DNA of 64,000 nucleotides. It comes from an uncultured Clostridia bacterium. GTDB taxonomy: Bacteria > Bacillota > Clostridia > Christensenellales > Borkfalkiaceae. Position numbers and translations under genes: made by a program. Of the stretch, positions 46,587-55,092 are shown one piece after another; position 1 is the first letter of the stretch; every line of letters starts with the position of its first letter. The notes under the pieces were generated by a model. The model had not been told where the DNA came from, did not search any database, and saw nothing but the letters and a program-made list of their open reading frames with translations. The stretch lies in assembly GCA_944338165.1 (NCBI GenBank), contig CALVLN010000003.1, positions 168,687 through 232,686 on the forward strand, read 5' to 3'.

Positions 46587-47846
46587 TCATTCTTCCCGTG
46601 CGAGCAGGCGGAACAGCCCCTCGCCGCCGTCTGCGTTCACGCGGATCTTGCAGAAACGCAGCGTATGCCTGAGTTCTTGGAGCGTCATGCCGCAGAGAAA
46701 GACTTCCTCAAACGATTTCATGGTGTCGGAAGGGAGAAGCACTTCGTCGACCTTCCCCGCCTCCGCCTGAAGCGCCGCCGCGATGTCCCGCCCCGTCAGA
46801 AGCCCCGTGCAGGTGACGCTCTCGCCGAAAAATTGGTTTTTGACGGGAAAGGCGTGCGCTTCCAGATTTTCCACGGCCTGATTTGCCATGCGGCAGAGGG
46901 ATTCCACCGTCTCCGCCGCCGAAGTCCCGCAGACGCAGAGGACGCGCGCAGGCTTGCTCCGCCGCGCGGGAGAAAGCGCCTCCCGGAATTCCGCAATGAA
47001 TTTGCTCGTCATGCCGATGCCGTTTTCGATCTGGGAAAAATCGCCGTAAAAGGATGCGGGCTTGAACGGCCGCCCCGCCTTGATGAAATATTCATCGGCG
47101 GGCAATACGAAGTTGACGCCGAATTCCGCGTTGAGCGCATCGCACAGATCGAGGATCGCGGCGCTCTCCTCCTTCCCGGCATCGGGGATGAAGGTGAGGC
47201 CTTCGCGGTATTTTGTGAGGCCCGTGGGCACTACGGCAAGGTCGCACACCTGCGGATAACGGGAAAACAGCTTGCGCGCCGTGCGGGCGAGGTCTTCCCC
47301 GTCGTTTTTCCCGGGGACGATGACCGCCTGGCAATGGATGCGGATGCCCGCCTCCGCGAGCCGCGCGATCTGCGAAGCGATCTTCCCCGCGAAGCGGTTA
47401 CGCAAGAGTTCGCAGCGCAGCGCTTCGTCCATGGTATGCACGGAGACGTAAAGCGGCGAAAGGTGTAGGCGGATGATGCGGTCAAGCTCCTCCTCGGAAA
47501 GGTTGGTCAGCGTGACGAAATTGCCGCATTCAAAGCTCATCGTATAATCGTCGTCTTTTACGTACAGGCTTTCCCGCATGCCCTTCGGCATCTGATCGAC
47601 GAAGCAGAAAATGCAGTGATTGCGGCAGGTGCGGATGGCGCCTTCCGCATACACTTCGATCTCCTCGGGACGGATGCGGCAGCTCCCCTTTCCCTCCACG
47701 CAGACTTCGACTTCCTCCCCCTCGTAAAAGAGAAGGTCGAGCTCGTCCACGGCGGGCGCGCCGCCTACGGAACGGATGCGGTCGCCCTTTTTCCAGCCGG
47801 CGCGGGCAGCGGCGGAGCGACGTTTTACCGCTTTGACGTATAACAT
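46587..47846 (-). CDS. DUF512 PDZ/radical-SAM-type protein
   Basis: The 419-residue protein has an N-terminal PDZ-like domain (VKAVKRRSAAARAGWKKGDRI), a radical-SAM-like cluster motif CRNHCIFCFVDQMP (Cx3Cx2C, about residue 75), a partial SAM barrel, and the DUF512 C-terminal region (PADEYFIKAGRPFKP, VCGTSAAETVESL, GLLTGRDIAAAL). The gene regularly precedes der in Clostridia, but its reaction is not established. The ATG lies 8 nt after a TATAAT box with no ribosome binding site, another probable leaderless or near-leaderless mRNA. Confidence 0.88.
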   Translation of the reverse strand: MLYVKAVKRRSAAARAGWKKGDRIRSVGGAPAVDELDLLFYEGEEVEVCVEGKGSCRIRPEEIEVYAEGAIRTCRNHCIFCFVDQMPKGMRESLYVKDDDYTMSFECGNFVTLTNLSEEELDRIIRLHLSPLYVSVHTMDEALRCELLRNRFAGKIASQIARLAEAGIRIHCQAVIVPGKNDGEDLARTARKLFSRYPQVCDLAVVPTGLTKYREGLTFIPDAGKEESAAILDLCDALNAEFGVNFVLPADEYFIKAGRPFKPASFYGDFSQIENGIGMTSKFIAEFREALSPARRSKPARVLCVCGTSAAETVESLCRMANQAVENLEAHAFPVKNQFFGESVTCTGLLTGRDIAAALQAEAGKVDEVLLPSDTMKSFEEVFLCGMTLQELRHTLRFCKIRVNADGGEGLFRLLAREE

Positions 47847-47854
47847 ACGGTTTT

Positions 47855-47883
47855 ATTATAATTTTTTTTGCCTCTTTTGTAAA
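47855..47883 (-). promoter_or_regulatory. Promoter of the DUF512-der-plsY operon, near-leaderless type
   Basis: On the minus strand TTTACA (47878-47883), a 17-nt spacer and TATAAT (47855-47860), with the ATG at 47846 eight bases on. Confidence 0.82.
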
Positions 47884-47910
47884 GAAAAAACGGCGCATAA
47901 CGCCGCTTTT
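47882..47910 (-). terminator. Terminator of the lgt-to-small-membrane-protein operon
   Basis: AGCGGCG-TTAT-GCGCCGTT-type stem followed by TTTTTC on the minus strand. It abuts the -35 of the next operon. Confidence 0.75.
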
Positions 47911-47932
47911 CCCCGATTTTTCCCGTCTCTGC

Positions 47933-48238
47933 TTAAAACAGGCCGCAGATGGCGCTCGCCACGTACACGACGATGGCGACCCAGAAAATAATGGTCGTCG
48001 TCTTGCCGCCGGCGCGGGCAAACGACCACGCCGCAAAGGCAATGCCGATGAGAAGCGCAATGTCCTTGACGAGCGTGAGCGCCCCGATGATGGGGCCGCC
48101 GATCTCGATGCCGCACCAACGCAGGATGGTGTTGATGAGGATGAGCACCGCCGCGAGCAGCAGCGCGATGAAGCTGCACAGGCGCACGAGATCGCGCTTT
48201 GCCGCATTCTCCGTGCGGACTTTTCTCTGTTTTGCCAT
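47933..48238 (-). CDS. Small three-TM membrane protein, unknown function
   Basis: The 101-residue protein has a basic N-terminus (MAKQRKVRTENAAKRD) and three hydrophobic segments at about residues 20-42, 52-72 and 80-100. GGAGG lies 6 nt before the ATG. It follows pyrR after 24 nt and ends the operon. No family recognised. Confidence 0.75.
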   Translation of the reverse strand: MAKQRKVRTENAAKRDLVRLCSFIALLLAAVLILINTILRWCGIEIGGPIIGALTLVKDIALLIGIAFAAWSFARAGGKTTTIIFWVAIVVYVASAICGLF

Positions 48239-48262
48239 ACGATTACCTCCAGATTGTTTCGT

Positions 48263-48805
48263 TTATTCCAAAGTCTCTCCCTGTTTGAGCAGGAAGACGC
48301 CTTCGTTGCCGTCCGTTTCTTCAAAATGCACCACCACGCTCTCCGTGGAAGAAGTGGGCACGCTCTTGCCGATGCCGTCGGCGCGGAAAGGCAGTTCTCT
48401 GTGTCCGCGGTCGACGAGCGTATACAGACGGACCGTCTTTGCCCGCCCCAGCGAATTGATGGCGGCAATGGCGGCGCGGATGGTCCTGCCCGTGTACATG
48501 ACGTCGTCGCAGAGAATGACGTTTTTTCCGTCCACGGCAAAATCCACCTCGCTGCCCTTATACACCGCCGTGCATTCCCCCGTCAGCAGGTCGTCCCGCT
48601 GCAAGGAAATATCGAGGATGCCGAGCGGCAGCGTGACCCCCTCGAGCGTACGGATCTCTTCCTGCATCCTGCGCGCGACGATGACGCCGCGGGTGCGGAT
48701 GCCCATGATGACGAGATCCTGCGTGCCCTTGTTGGACTCGACAGCCATGCTCGCGAGACGCGCGATGGCGCGGCGGATGCCTTCCTTTTCCATGATGGTG
48801 ATCAT
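48263..48805 (-). CDS. pyrR: PyrR: pyrimidine regulator / uracil phosphoribosyltransferase
   Basis: PyrR binds pyr mRNA in response to UMP and can also have uracil PRTase activity. The 180-residue protein has the PRPP-binding motif VILCDDVMYTGRTIRAAI (about residue 95-112), RGVIVARRMQEEI and DRGHRELPFRADGIGKSVPTS. The ATG at 48805 overlaps the rluD stop by 4 nt and follows AAGGAGG. No pyr target operon is in this window. Confidence 0.95.
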   Translation of the reverse strand: MITIMEKEGIRRAIARLASMAVESNKGTQDLVIMGIRTRGVIVARRMQEEIRTLEGVTLPLGILDISLQRDDLLTGECTAVYKGSEVDFAVDGKNVILCDDVMYTGRTIRAAIAAINSLGRAKTVRLYTLVDRGHRELPFRADGIGKSVPTSSTESVVVHFEETDGNEGVFLLKQGETLE

Positions 48806-49713
48806 ATTTCCCTCCTTACCGTTTCCAGCACCCGCTCGAAATAATCGGGCAACGGCGCCGTAAACGTCATTCTCTCCCCCGTGGCGGGGTGCGTAAGTTC
48901 CAGCCTGCACGCGTGGAGCAGCTGCCCCGCGAGCGCAAACCGCTGTTTTTTATAGCCGTAGACCGGATCGCCCACGACGGGATGCCCCATATATTTCGCG
49001 TGCACGCGGATCTGGTGCGTGCGCCCCGTCTGCAGACGGAACCGCACCAGCGCATTGCGCGCAAAGCGTTCCTCCACGAAATAATCCGTCTCCGCCCGCC
49101 TTCCCTTGCCGGCGGGCAGCACCGCCATTTTCAGCCGATCGGACGGATCGCGCCCGATCTGCGTGACGATATGCCCCGCGTCCTCCCGGGGGTTGCCTTC
49201 GAGCAGGGCGAGATATTCGCGGCGGCAGGTCTTCTCCGAGATCTGCGCGGAGAGCGAGAGGTGCGCGCGGTCGTTTTTGGCGACCACGAGCAGCCCCGAC
49301 GTATCCTTGTCGATGCGGTGCACGATGCCGGGGCGGATGGCGCCGTTGATGCCGCTTAAGCGATCAAGCCGGAACAGGAGCGCGTTGACCAAGGTCCCCT
49401 CCGTGTTGCCGTTGCCGGCGTGCACGGTCATGCCCTGCGGCTTGTTGATGACGGCGATGTCCGCATCCTCATAGACGATATCCAGCGGGATATCCTCGGC
49501 ATGCGCGGCGATGGGCTGGGGCGGCGGGACCTCGTAATCGACAACGTCCCCTGCCCTGACGGGTTGGCCTGCCTTGACGGGCGCACCGTTGAGGCGGACA
49601 TGCCCCTCTTCGATGAGCTTTTTCACCGCAGAACGCGTCAGTTGCGTCCGCGCGGTGAGAAAGAGATCCAGGCGGGAGCAGCCCTCCCCGCAGACGAGCG
49701 TTTCTTCACGCAT
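48802..49713 (-). CDS. rluD: RluD-family 23S rRNA pseudouridine synthase
   Basis: The 303-residue protein has an N-terminal S4 domain (GCSRLDLFL..., KKLIEEGHVRLNG), then the catalytic domain with the Asp in GIVHRIDKDTSGLLVVAKND, and LQTGRTHQIRVHAKYMGHPVVGD. RluD modifies helix 69 of 23S rRNA; paralogues with the same look also exist, so rluD rather than rluC is the probable call. The ATG at 49713 overlaps lspA by 8 nt. Confidence 0.88.
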   Translation of the reverse strand: MREETLVCGEGCSRLDLFLTARTQLTRSAVKKLIEEGHVRLNGAPVKAGQPVRAGDVVDYEVPPPQPIAAHAEDIPLDIVYEDADIAVINKPQGMTVHAGNGNTEGTLVNALLFRLDRLSGINGAIRPGIVHRIDKDTSGLLVVAKNDRAHLSLSAQISEKTCRREYLALLEGNPREDAGHIVTQIGRDPSDRLKMAVLPAGKGRRAETDYFVEERFARNALVRFRLQTGRTHQIRVHAKYMGHPVVGDPVYGYKKQRFALAGQLLHACRLELTHPATGERMTFTAPLPDYFERVLETVRREI

Positions 49714-50215
49714 CGCCTTCGCCCTTTTCCGCCTTCCCCTTGTGTTTTCCGATGGGGAAAACGGCGTCCTCGCCCGCAAAGAGGATGCACAAAACGAGCG
49801 CGACGGCGCCGAGCGTGATGTAAAAATCGGCAAGATTGCAGACGCCGAACCCGATGGAGCTGATATCGACGAAGTCGCGCACGTAGTTCAAAAACAAACG
49901 GTCGATGAGGTTGCCGACCGCGCCCGCCTCGATGACGGCAAGGCAGACGCGCGCCGCGGTGTGCCTGCGGAACAGCGTAAAAAAGAGGACGGCAATGCCG
50001 ACGATCATGACGACGGTCAGGATGGTAACGACGAGCATCGCCGAGGGATTATCCTCGAAGATGCCGAACGCCATGCCCGTGTTCTTCACGTACCGGAAAT
50101 CCGCAAACCCCGGGATGACCGTCTGTGAGACTTGCGTCGCCTCCGCCCATGCCTTGGTGATCTGGTCGAGAAAGAGCGTACAGAGCATCACGAGGATGCA
50201 GGCAAGGACGATCAT
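49706..50215 (-). CDS. lspA: Lipoprotein signal peptidase II
   Basis: LspA cleaves diacylglyceryl-modified prolipoproteins at the membrane. The 169-residue protein has four TM segments and the family motifs FRYVKNTGMAFGIF, GAVGNLIDRLFLNYVRDF (catalytic Asp) and CNLADFYITLGA (second Asp). It overlaps the divIVA-like gene by 4 nt. It works after Lgt, encoded in the same operon. Confidence 0.95.
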   Translation of the reverse strand: MIVLACILVMLCTLFLDQITKAWAEATQVSQTVIPGFADFRYVKNTGMAFGIFEDNPSAMLVVTILTVVMIVGIAVLFFTLFRRHTAARVCLAVIEAGAVGNLIDRLFLNYVRDFVDISSIGFGVCNLADFYITLGAVALVLCILFAGEDAVFPIGKHKGKAEKGEGDA

Positions 50216-50697
50216 GATTCCTCCTCCATTACGCCCATATCCCGGCAGAGTTTTTCCAGGTCGAGCGGGTATTTGGGCGCGAGTACTTCTTCCATGTCAA
50301 ATTCCGATTCTTCCGCCTCCAAACCGAGATTCTGCCGCAGAGCTTGGGTAAAGGCGGCAAATTCGGCGCAGTCGTCTTCATCGGGGTATTTTTTCAGCAG
50401 CCGTTCGGAGAGCAGGCGGCATTTTTCCGCAAGGAGCAACAGCTGCTTGCGGTCGTTCTCCACCTCCGTCCTGCCCTCGCGGCGGATGCGCTCCCCTTCG
50501 GACACGGCATGCACGAGCGCGGAAGAGACGTCTCCCCGCTCGGATTCCAGCACGCTGACGCGCGCGCGGAGGGTGCGGTTTTCCTCTTTCAGCCGTGCGG
50601 ATGCCTGCGCCCTGCGCGCGAGCACCGCGTCGTATTCTTCTTTCAAGCGGGAAACGAGCTTTCTCACGTCGTTTTCCGAATAAAACCTGAACATCAT
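50212..50697 (-). CDS. DivIVA-like coiled-coil protein
   Basis: The 161-residue protein MMFRFYSENDVRKLVSRLKEEYD... is dominated by a predicted coiled coil (about residues 5-110, KEENRTLRARVSVLESERGD, EVENDRKQLLLLAEKCRLL) and an acidic C-terminal end. Similar DivIVA-like proteins are often found in operons with lspA and rluD in Firmicutes. It may bind curved membrane or septum, but the typical N-terminal DivIVA lipid-binding motif is not evident. Overlaps on both sides (ATGA) show tight coupling. Confidence 0.6.
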   Translation of the reverse strand: MMFRFYSENDVRKLVSRLKEEYDAVLARRAQASARLKEENRTLRARVSVLESERGDVSSALVHAVSEGERIRREGRTEVENDRKQLLLLAEKCRLLSERLLKKYPDEDDCAEFAAFTQALRQNLGLEAEESEFDMEEVLAPKYPLDLEKLCRDMGVMEEES

Positions 50698-52124
50698 TTT
50701 CCCCCGTATGCTTCCACCATCTCCTTTTTCAGCTCATAGAGCGCGGAGGATAAGTCGACTTTGTAGATATGCGGCATGTCCTGACGGGTATATTCTTCCC
50801 AGAACCGCGCGTATTCCGCCTTGAAATACGCCGCGTCCTCGGAGACGGTGCGGGAAGGCTGCACGCGTTTTCCGCCGGAAAACAGCTTTTGGCGCAGACG
50901 GCGCACCGTGTAATCCGTCAGCGTCATCCGCTTCCAGGTATCCACGGGGTGGAAAATGGTAAGGGGTTTGCTCTCGTCGATGATCTCGTCAAAGCGGGTG
51001 ATGAGGTCGGCGATCGCCTTGCCCGTCTTCCCGTCGTAAATGCGCCATACTTCCTTGAAGGAGGGATTCGTGATCTTCTCGCGCGTATCGGAGAGCTTGA
51101 TCTTGGGGATCTCCTTCCCGTCCTCCCCGTATACCGCGGCGAGCTTGTACACCCCGCCCAGCGCGGGAAGGTCGGCGCTTGTGATGAGTTTGGTGCCGAC
51201 GCCCCAGAGATCGATCTTCGCGCCCTGCGCTTTCAGCGAGCGGATGGAATTTTCATCGAGATCGCCCGAGGCGCAGATGACGGCGTTTTCAAAACCCGCC
51301 GCATCCAGCATCTTGCGCGCTTCCTTGGAAAGATACGCAAGGTCGCCGCTGTCCAGGCGGATGCCCTTGGGCTCGTAGCCCTTGGCGCGCAGTTCACGGA
51401 ACACGCGGATGGCGTTGGGGACGCCGCTGCGCAGCGTATCGTATGTATCCACGAGCAGCAGACAGTTTTCGGGAAAACTCTCCGCATAGGCGCGGAAGGC
51501 CTCGAGCTCGCTGCCGAAATTCATGATCCAGCTGTGCGCCATCGTGCCCGAAACGGGAATGCCGAACTCCCGCCCCGCATAGACGTTGGACGTGCTGCTG
51601 CAGCCGCCGATGACGGCAGCGCGCGCGCCGTAGATGCCGGCGTCCGCGCCCTGTGCGCGCCGCAGGCCGAATTCCATGACGTTCCCGCCCGCAGCCGCGC
51701 AGATCTTGGCGGACTTGGAGGCGATGAGCGTCTGATGATTGATGAAGGTGAGCAGCGCCGTCTCCACCAGCTGCGCCTGAACCATGGGCGCCTTGACGGT
51801 GACGATGGGTTCGTACGGGAAGACGATCTCCCCTTCGCGCACGGCGTATACGTCGCCCGTAAAGCGGAGCGCCTTGAGATAGCTTAAAAATTCCTCGTCA
51901 AACAGGCGCAGGGAGCGCAGATACGCGATCTCCTCCTCGCCGAAACGAAGATTTTCGAGGTATTCCGCCGCCTGTTCCATGCCGGCGGCCACCGAATACG
52001 TGATGAGCTTGTTGGGGCGGAAGAAGACGTCAAAGACGGCTTCCTGCTCGTGCTTCCCCTCGCGGAAATAGCCGTAGCCCATCGTAAGCTGATACAGGTC
52101 GGTAAGCAGGGTAAGGTTTCTCAT
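50694..52124 (-). CDS. pncB: Nicotinate phosphoribosyltransferase
   Basis: PncB forms nicotinate mononucleotide from nicotinate and PRPP in NAD salvage. The 476-residue protein begins MRNLTLLTDLYQLTMGYGYF and has EFGLRRAQGADAGIYGARA, GCSSTSNVYAGREFGIPVSG, TMAHSWIMNF, GIRLDSGDLAYLSKEARKML, ASGDLDENSI and GVGTKLITSADLPALGGVYK, all in family order. It overlaps lgt by 4 nt and the divIVA-like gene by 4 nt. Confidence 0.95.
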   Translation of the reverse strand: MRNLTLLTDLYQLTMGYGYFREGKHEQEAVFDVFFRPNKLITYSVAAGMEQAAEYLENLRFGEEEIAYLRSLRLFDEEFLSYLKALRFTGDVYAVREGEIVFPYEPIVTVKAPMVQAQLVETALLTFINHQTLIASKSAKICAAAGGNVMEFGLRRAQGADAGIYGARAAVIGGCSSTSNVYAGREFGIPVSGTMAHSWIMNFGSELEAFRAYAESFPENCLLLVDTYDTLRSGVPNAIRVFRELRAKGYEPKGIRLDSGDLAYLSKEARKMLDAAGFENAVICASGDLDENSIRSLKAQGAKIDLWGVGTKLITSADLPALGGVYKLAAVYGEDGKEIPKIKLSDTREKITNPSFKEVWRIYDGKTGKAIADLITRFDEIIDESKPLTIFHPVDTWKRMTLTDYTVRRLRQKLFSGGKRVQPSRTVSEDAAYFKAEYARFWEEYTRQDMPHIYKVDLSSALYELKKEMVEAYGGK

Positions 52125-53089
52125 TGCCGTTCTTCCTCCTCTGCACGGTTTGCCGCCCCGTCTTTTTCGGGTGCGGCGGGATAGCGGCCGCCCATAAGGT
52201 TGATCGAGGAAGCATACGGAACGTCGTCACGATACGCGGGGATATACGCGGTGATGCCGCAGGGATCCCCCAGCTTGCTGCCGATCAGCGATCCTTCTTT
52301 TTTGAAGTTGACGGCCAGGAGCACGGCGATGGCGGCGATGCCCGCCGCCGCCAGGATGACGGAGGTGATCTGCGACCACATCACGTCGTTCTGGCTGCCG
52401 AGGATGTAATCGGGGTTGCGCATGGGCTCCATGATGGCGCGCACCGCGCCGTACCACACGAAATAGAGGCAGGTGAAAATGCCGTTCGGCTTGCGCGTAT
52501 AAAACCACGCGGCGGAGAACAGAAGCAGAAACCCGATGGTATTGATGAAACTCTCGTAAAAGAAGAGCGCCTGATACCACTTTCCGTCGATGAATACCGC
52601 CCACGGGAACCACTGCTGCCCGGGGTCGAGGATCTCCGCGCCGTAGACTTCCTGGTTGAAATAGTTGCCCCAGCGGCCGATCGCCTGGGCGATCAGAATG
52701 TTGATGACGACGCAGTCGGCAACGCGCAGGAAATCGATCTTTTTGACGACGGCGACGATGCCGCCCGCGAGAACGCCGCCCATGACGCCGCCGAGGATGG
52801 AGAGCCCGCCCTTGCGGATGCTCTCCCAGGCAAACCACTGCGAGACGGGCATACCGTCCGTGATGCAGTAGTACAGCCGCGCGCAGAGAAGCGCGGACGG
52901 GATACAGACGACGAAGAGAAGATATACGAGGTCGGGGGAGATGTTCCTGCGCTTCATGAGAAGCGCGGAAAGGACGGCGGCAAGCACCATGCCTGCGACG
53001 ATGACCATCGCGTAATAGTAGATCTCAAACCCGAAAATGGTGATGCCGCGGCCGTTCTCCGCGAGACCGAAAATGCTTAAAAGGTTCAT
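52121..53089 (-). CDS. lgt: Prolipoprotein diacylglyceryl transferase
   Basis: Lgt attaches diacylglycerol from phosphatidylglycerol to the lipobox cysteine. The 322-residue membrane protein has seven TM segments, GGLSILGGVMGGVLAGGIVA, the signature QAIGRWGNYFNQEVYG and YESFINTIGFLLLF. After the last TM there is an extra tail of about 60 residues (GSKLGDPCGITAYIPAYRDD..., ending in acidic sequence) not usual for Lgt. GGGAG before the ATG at 53089; the longer open frame was rejected. First gene of the operon that also encodes LspA. Confidence 0.95.
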   Translation of the reverse strand: MNLLSIFGLAENGRGITIFGFEIYYYAMVIVAGMVLAAVLSALLMKRRNISPDLVYLLFVVCIPSALLCARLYYCITDGMPVSQWFAWESIRKGGLSILGGVMGGVLAGGIVAVVKKIDFLRVADCVVINILIAQAIGRWGNYFNQEVYGAEILDPGQQWFPWAVFIDGKWYQALFFYESFINTIGFLLLFSAAWFYTRKPNGIFTCLYFVWYGAVRAIMEPMRNPDYILGSQNDVMWSQITSVILAAAGIAAIAVLLAVNFKKEGSLIGSKLGDPCGITAYIPAYRDDVPYASSINLMGGRYPAAPEKDGAANRAEEEERQ

Positions 53090-53139
53090 GTACGCTCCCG
53101 GCCCTCCGGCAAAGCCGGCGGGCAAATGAATACGATTAC

Positions 53140-53169
53140 AGTATAGCACCAACACAAAGCAAAAGTCAA
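53140..53169 (-). promoter_or_regulatory. lgt operon promoter
   Basis: On the minus strand TTGACT (53164-53169), an 18-nt spacer and TATACT (53140-53145), about 45 nt before the lgt ATG. Confidence 0.8.
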
Positions 53170-53205
53170 CCCGATTGCAGAAAAAAGGGGTTGACTCCTG
53201 TCAAT

Positions 53206-53799
53206 TTATGTGATTTTATGTTTGTTCGCCAGCGCCGCCTTCAGCTTGCAGGCGAACGGGAGCAGCAGCAGGCAGGCCGCCGCGTTGACGGCGAACACCA
53301 CGGACTGGAAAATAAGCCTGCCCGTAAGGTAGCCCGCGAGATAAACGGAAAAGCTCTTCTGCGTATCCCCCGTCCAGGTGAACAGCCGCAAATACCAGTA
53401 ATTGACGACGGAATTGAGCAGAAGCGTGACCAGGAGATACCCCGCGGCAAAGGCAATGACGGCGGAGACGTACTGCCCGCCGCGGAATGTGAACGTGATG
53501 CGGTTGAGGCATACCCCGAAGATCAATGCGAGCAGGCCGAGCGTCACGCCGTACAGCCAGAAGACGCCGCTCGGGACGATGAGAAACCCGATCGTATCGC
53601 CCAAAAACCCGACGAGAAAGGCGGGGATCCCCCCCATCAGCAGCCCGGCGAAAAAGCATACCGTGTAGGTAAAGGTGATCTTGACGGAGGGCGTCACGTC
53701 GACGGAGACGAAATTGGCGACGACGCCAAAGGCGATGAACACGGCCAGCAGGGCAATTTTTCTGCCCGCAGAGAGCGACAAATACGTCTTGGAAAACAT
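53206..53799 (-). CDS. folT: ECF transporter S component for folate (FolT-like)
   Basis: The 197-residue membrane protein has six TM segments in the pattern of energy-coupling-factor substrate-binding S components (MFSKTYLSLSAGRKIALLAVFIAFGVV..., FLGDTIGFLIVPSG, LLNSVVNYWYLRLF). Substrate specificity is inferred from the THF riboswitch immediately upstream, since folT is a standard THF-riboswitch target. It would pair with an energising EcfT/A module not in the window. The ribosome binding site GGGAGG is inside the terminator 3' arm, followed by seven T and then the start. Confidence 0.85.
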   Translation of the reverse strand: MFSKTYLSLSAGRKIALLAVFIAFGVVANFVSVDVTPSVKITFTYTVCFFAGLLMGGIPAFLVGFLGDTIGFLIVPSGVFWLYGVTLGLLALIFGVCLNRITFTFRGGQYVSAVIAFAAGYLLVTLLLNSVVNYWYLRLFTWTGDTQKSFSVYLAGYLTGRLIFQSVVFAVNAAACLLLLPFACKLKAALANKHKIT

Positions 53800-53801
53800 A
53801 G

Positions 53802-53828
53802 AAAAAAACCTCCCGTGATCTGGAAGGT
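53802..53828 (-). terminator. Riboswitch-controlled terminator before folT
   Basis: On the minus strand ACCUUCC (53822-53828) pairs with GGGAGGU (53808-53814), followed by seven U directly before the ATG. It provides the expression platform for the THF aptamer, and also hides the ribosome binding site. Confidence 0.8.
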
Positions 53829-53855
53829 CCGCAAAAAAGGTGAAGAACACGATTC

Positions 53856-53944
53856 GAGCGGACGCGCCGCGGCACCGCAGGGAGATCCCCTTTCGTCTGC
53901 GAACAACGTCCCGTTTCGCAGCACTTAACGCGCCTTGGCTACTC
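53856..53944 (-). promoter_or_regulatory. THF (tetrahydrofolate) riboswitch aptamer
   Basis: On the minus strand the leader holds the conserved pieces of the class I THF aptamer in order: GAGUAG at the 5' side, GCGCGUUAAGUG, ACGAAAGGGG in the middle, CUGCGGUG, and CCGCUC closing at the 3' side against GAG. The UUAAGUG block is especially typical. It sits about 5 nt after the expected transcription start and just before folT, where such elements are normally found. Confidence 0.9.
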
Positions 53945-53955
53945 TTCTGCCCTCT

Positions 53956-53983
53956 ATTATAGCACGTCTGCCGCAAAAGGCAA
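53956..53983 (-). promoter_or_regulatory. folT promoter
   Basis: On the minus strand TTGCCT (53978-53983), a 16-nt spacer and TATAAT (53956-53961). Confidence 0.82.
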
Positions 53984-54013
53984 GCAAACGGACATACTTT
54001 TTTTCCGCTTGCG

Positions 54014-54029
54014 CATACTTTTTGCATGA
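54014..54029 (+). promoter_or_regulatory. CATACT -10-like element directly before the DUF421 start
   Basis: CATACTTTTTGCATGA: identical over 16 bases with the element at 20339-20354. The hexamer ends 6 nt before the ATG at 54026 and no ribosome binding site is present. The -35 is unclear. Confidence 0.5.
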
Positions 54030-54715
54030 CACTCGTGATCATCCGCACGGCGATCATATTTTTTACCCTCCTGCTCCTGATGCGGCTGATGGGGAAACGG
54101 CAGATCGGCGAGATGCAGCCCTTTGAGCTCGTCATCACGCTGCTCATCGCCGAGCTCATCTGCATCCCCATGGCGGACACGTCCATTCCACTTCTCTACG
54201 GCGTCGTTTCCGTCGTCACCATCTTCATCCTGCACGGGCTCGTCATGCTCGCCGACCTCAAATTAAAGCCGCTCAAATCGCTGATCAGCGGCAAGCCGAG
54301 CCTCGTCATCAACAAAAACGGCATCGACGATTATCAGCTGAAAAAGAACAATCTTGACGTCACCGACCTGATCGGCTCGCTCCGTGCGGCGGGGTATTTT
54401 TCCCTCGACGGCGTCAATTACGCCCTGTATGAATCCAACGGCACCTTTTCCGCCCTGCCCCGCGAGGATTACGAAGCGGCGCAGGATTCACTCCCCCTCG
54501 TCATCATCGACAACGGCTGTTTTGACGAGAAAAATCTCGCCGTCGCGGGGCTTTCCCGCCCCTTCTTTGAAGACGTGCTGCGCCGTCAGGGCGTAAAAAC
54601 GCACAAGCGCGTACTCGTGATGACTGCGGACGGGACGGGCAAGATCTACCTGCAGATCAAGGGGGAGAAATACCGCACCTTCCGCGTTTCCTACCCGGGA
54701 GGCCGGACATGGTAA
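54026..54715 (+). CDS. DUF421 membrane protein (YetF/YdfS-like)
   Basis: The 229-residue protein has three TM segments (residues 5-22, 31-50, 58-76) with MRLMGKRQIGEMQPFELVITLL between the first two, then two soluble halves of DUF421 (SLVINKNGIDDYQLKKNNLDVTDL, PLVIIDNGCFDEKNLAVAGL). The cytosolic part of such proteins forms a dimer. In Bacillus relatives occur as spore-related or general membrane proteins; function is not established. It overlaps the DUF4363 gene by 7 nt, the usual partner. Confidence 0.9.
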   Translation: MTLVIIRTAIIFFTLLLLMRLMGKRQIGEMQPFELVITLLIAELICIPMADTSIPLLYGVVSVVTIFILHGLVMLADLKLKPLKSLISGKPSLVINKNGIDDYQLKKNNLDVTDLIGSLRAAGYFSLDGVNYALYESNGTFSALPREDYEAAQDSLPLVIIDNGCFDEKNLAVAGLSRPFFEDVLRRQGVKTHKRVLVMTADGTGKIYLQIKGEKYRTFRVSYPGGRTW

Positions 54716-55086
54716 GGTCGCTCCTGGGTATATTTCTGGCGGTCCTGCTGCTGTGCGGGGCGGCCGTCTTTGAAACGCGATACGTCGACGCGCAGTTTTC
54801 CGCCTTTGGCGGAGAGATCGAGTCCCTCGCGCAGAAGGTGGAAGGAGAGCGCGCGGAGCCCTCCGACGCCGAAGCCGTGCGCCGCTCCTGGGAAACGCGG
54901 AAGAGCAGCCTGCACGTCTGGATCCCGCACAACGATATCTCCCGCGTGGACGACATCCTCGCCGAGGCGGCCGGGCTCATCGCGGAAGAAAATTTCCCGC
55001 TTGCCGCCGCCAAACTCGAAGTGCTGCGCAGCATCTGCCGCACCGTCCCCGGGACCTACCGTCCGCTGCTGGAAAATATCTTCTGA
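54709..55086 (+). CDS. DUF4363 family protein
   Basis: The 125-residue protein has an N-terminal signal/TM segment (MVRSLLGIFLAVLLLCGAAVF) and a helical exported part (FGGEIESLAQKVEGERAE, RRSWETRKSSLHVWIPHNDI, DDILAEAAGLIAEENFPLAAAKLEVL) matching DUF4363, which is regularly encoded next to DUF421 genes in Clostridia. Function unknown. Confidence 0.85.
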   Translation: MVRSLLGIFLAVLLLCGAAVFETRYVDAQFSAFGGEIESLAQKVEGERAEPSDAEAVRRSWETRKSSLHVWIPHNDISRVDDILAEAAGLIAEENFPLAAAKLEVLRSICRTVPGTYRPLLENIF

Positions 55087-55092
55087 CCCACG

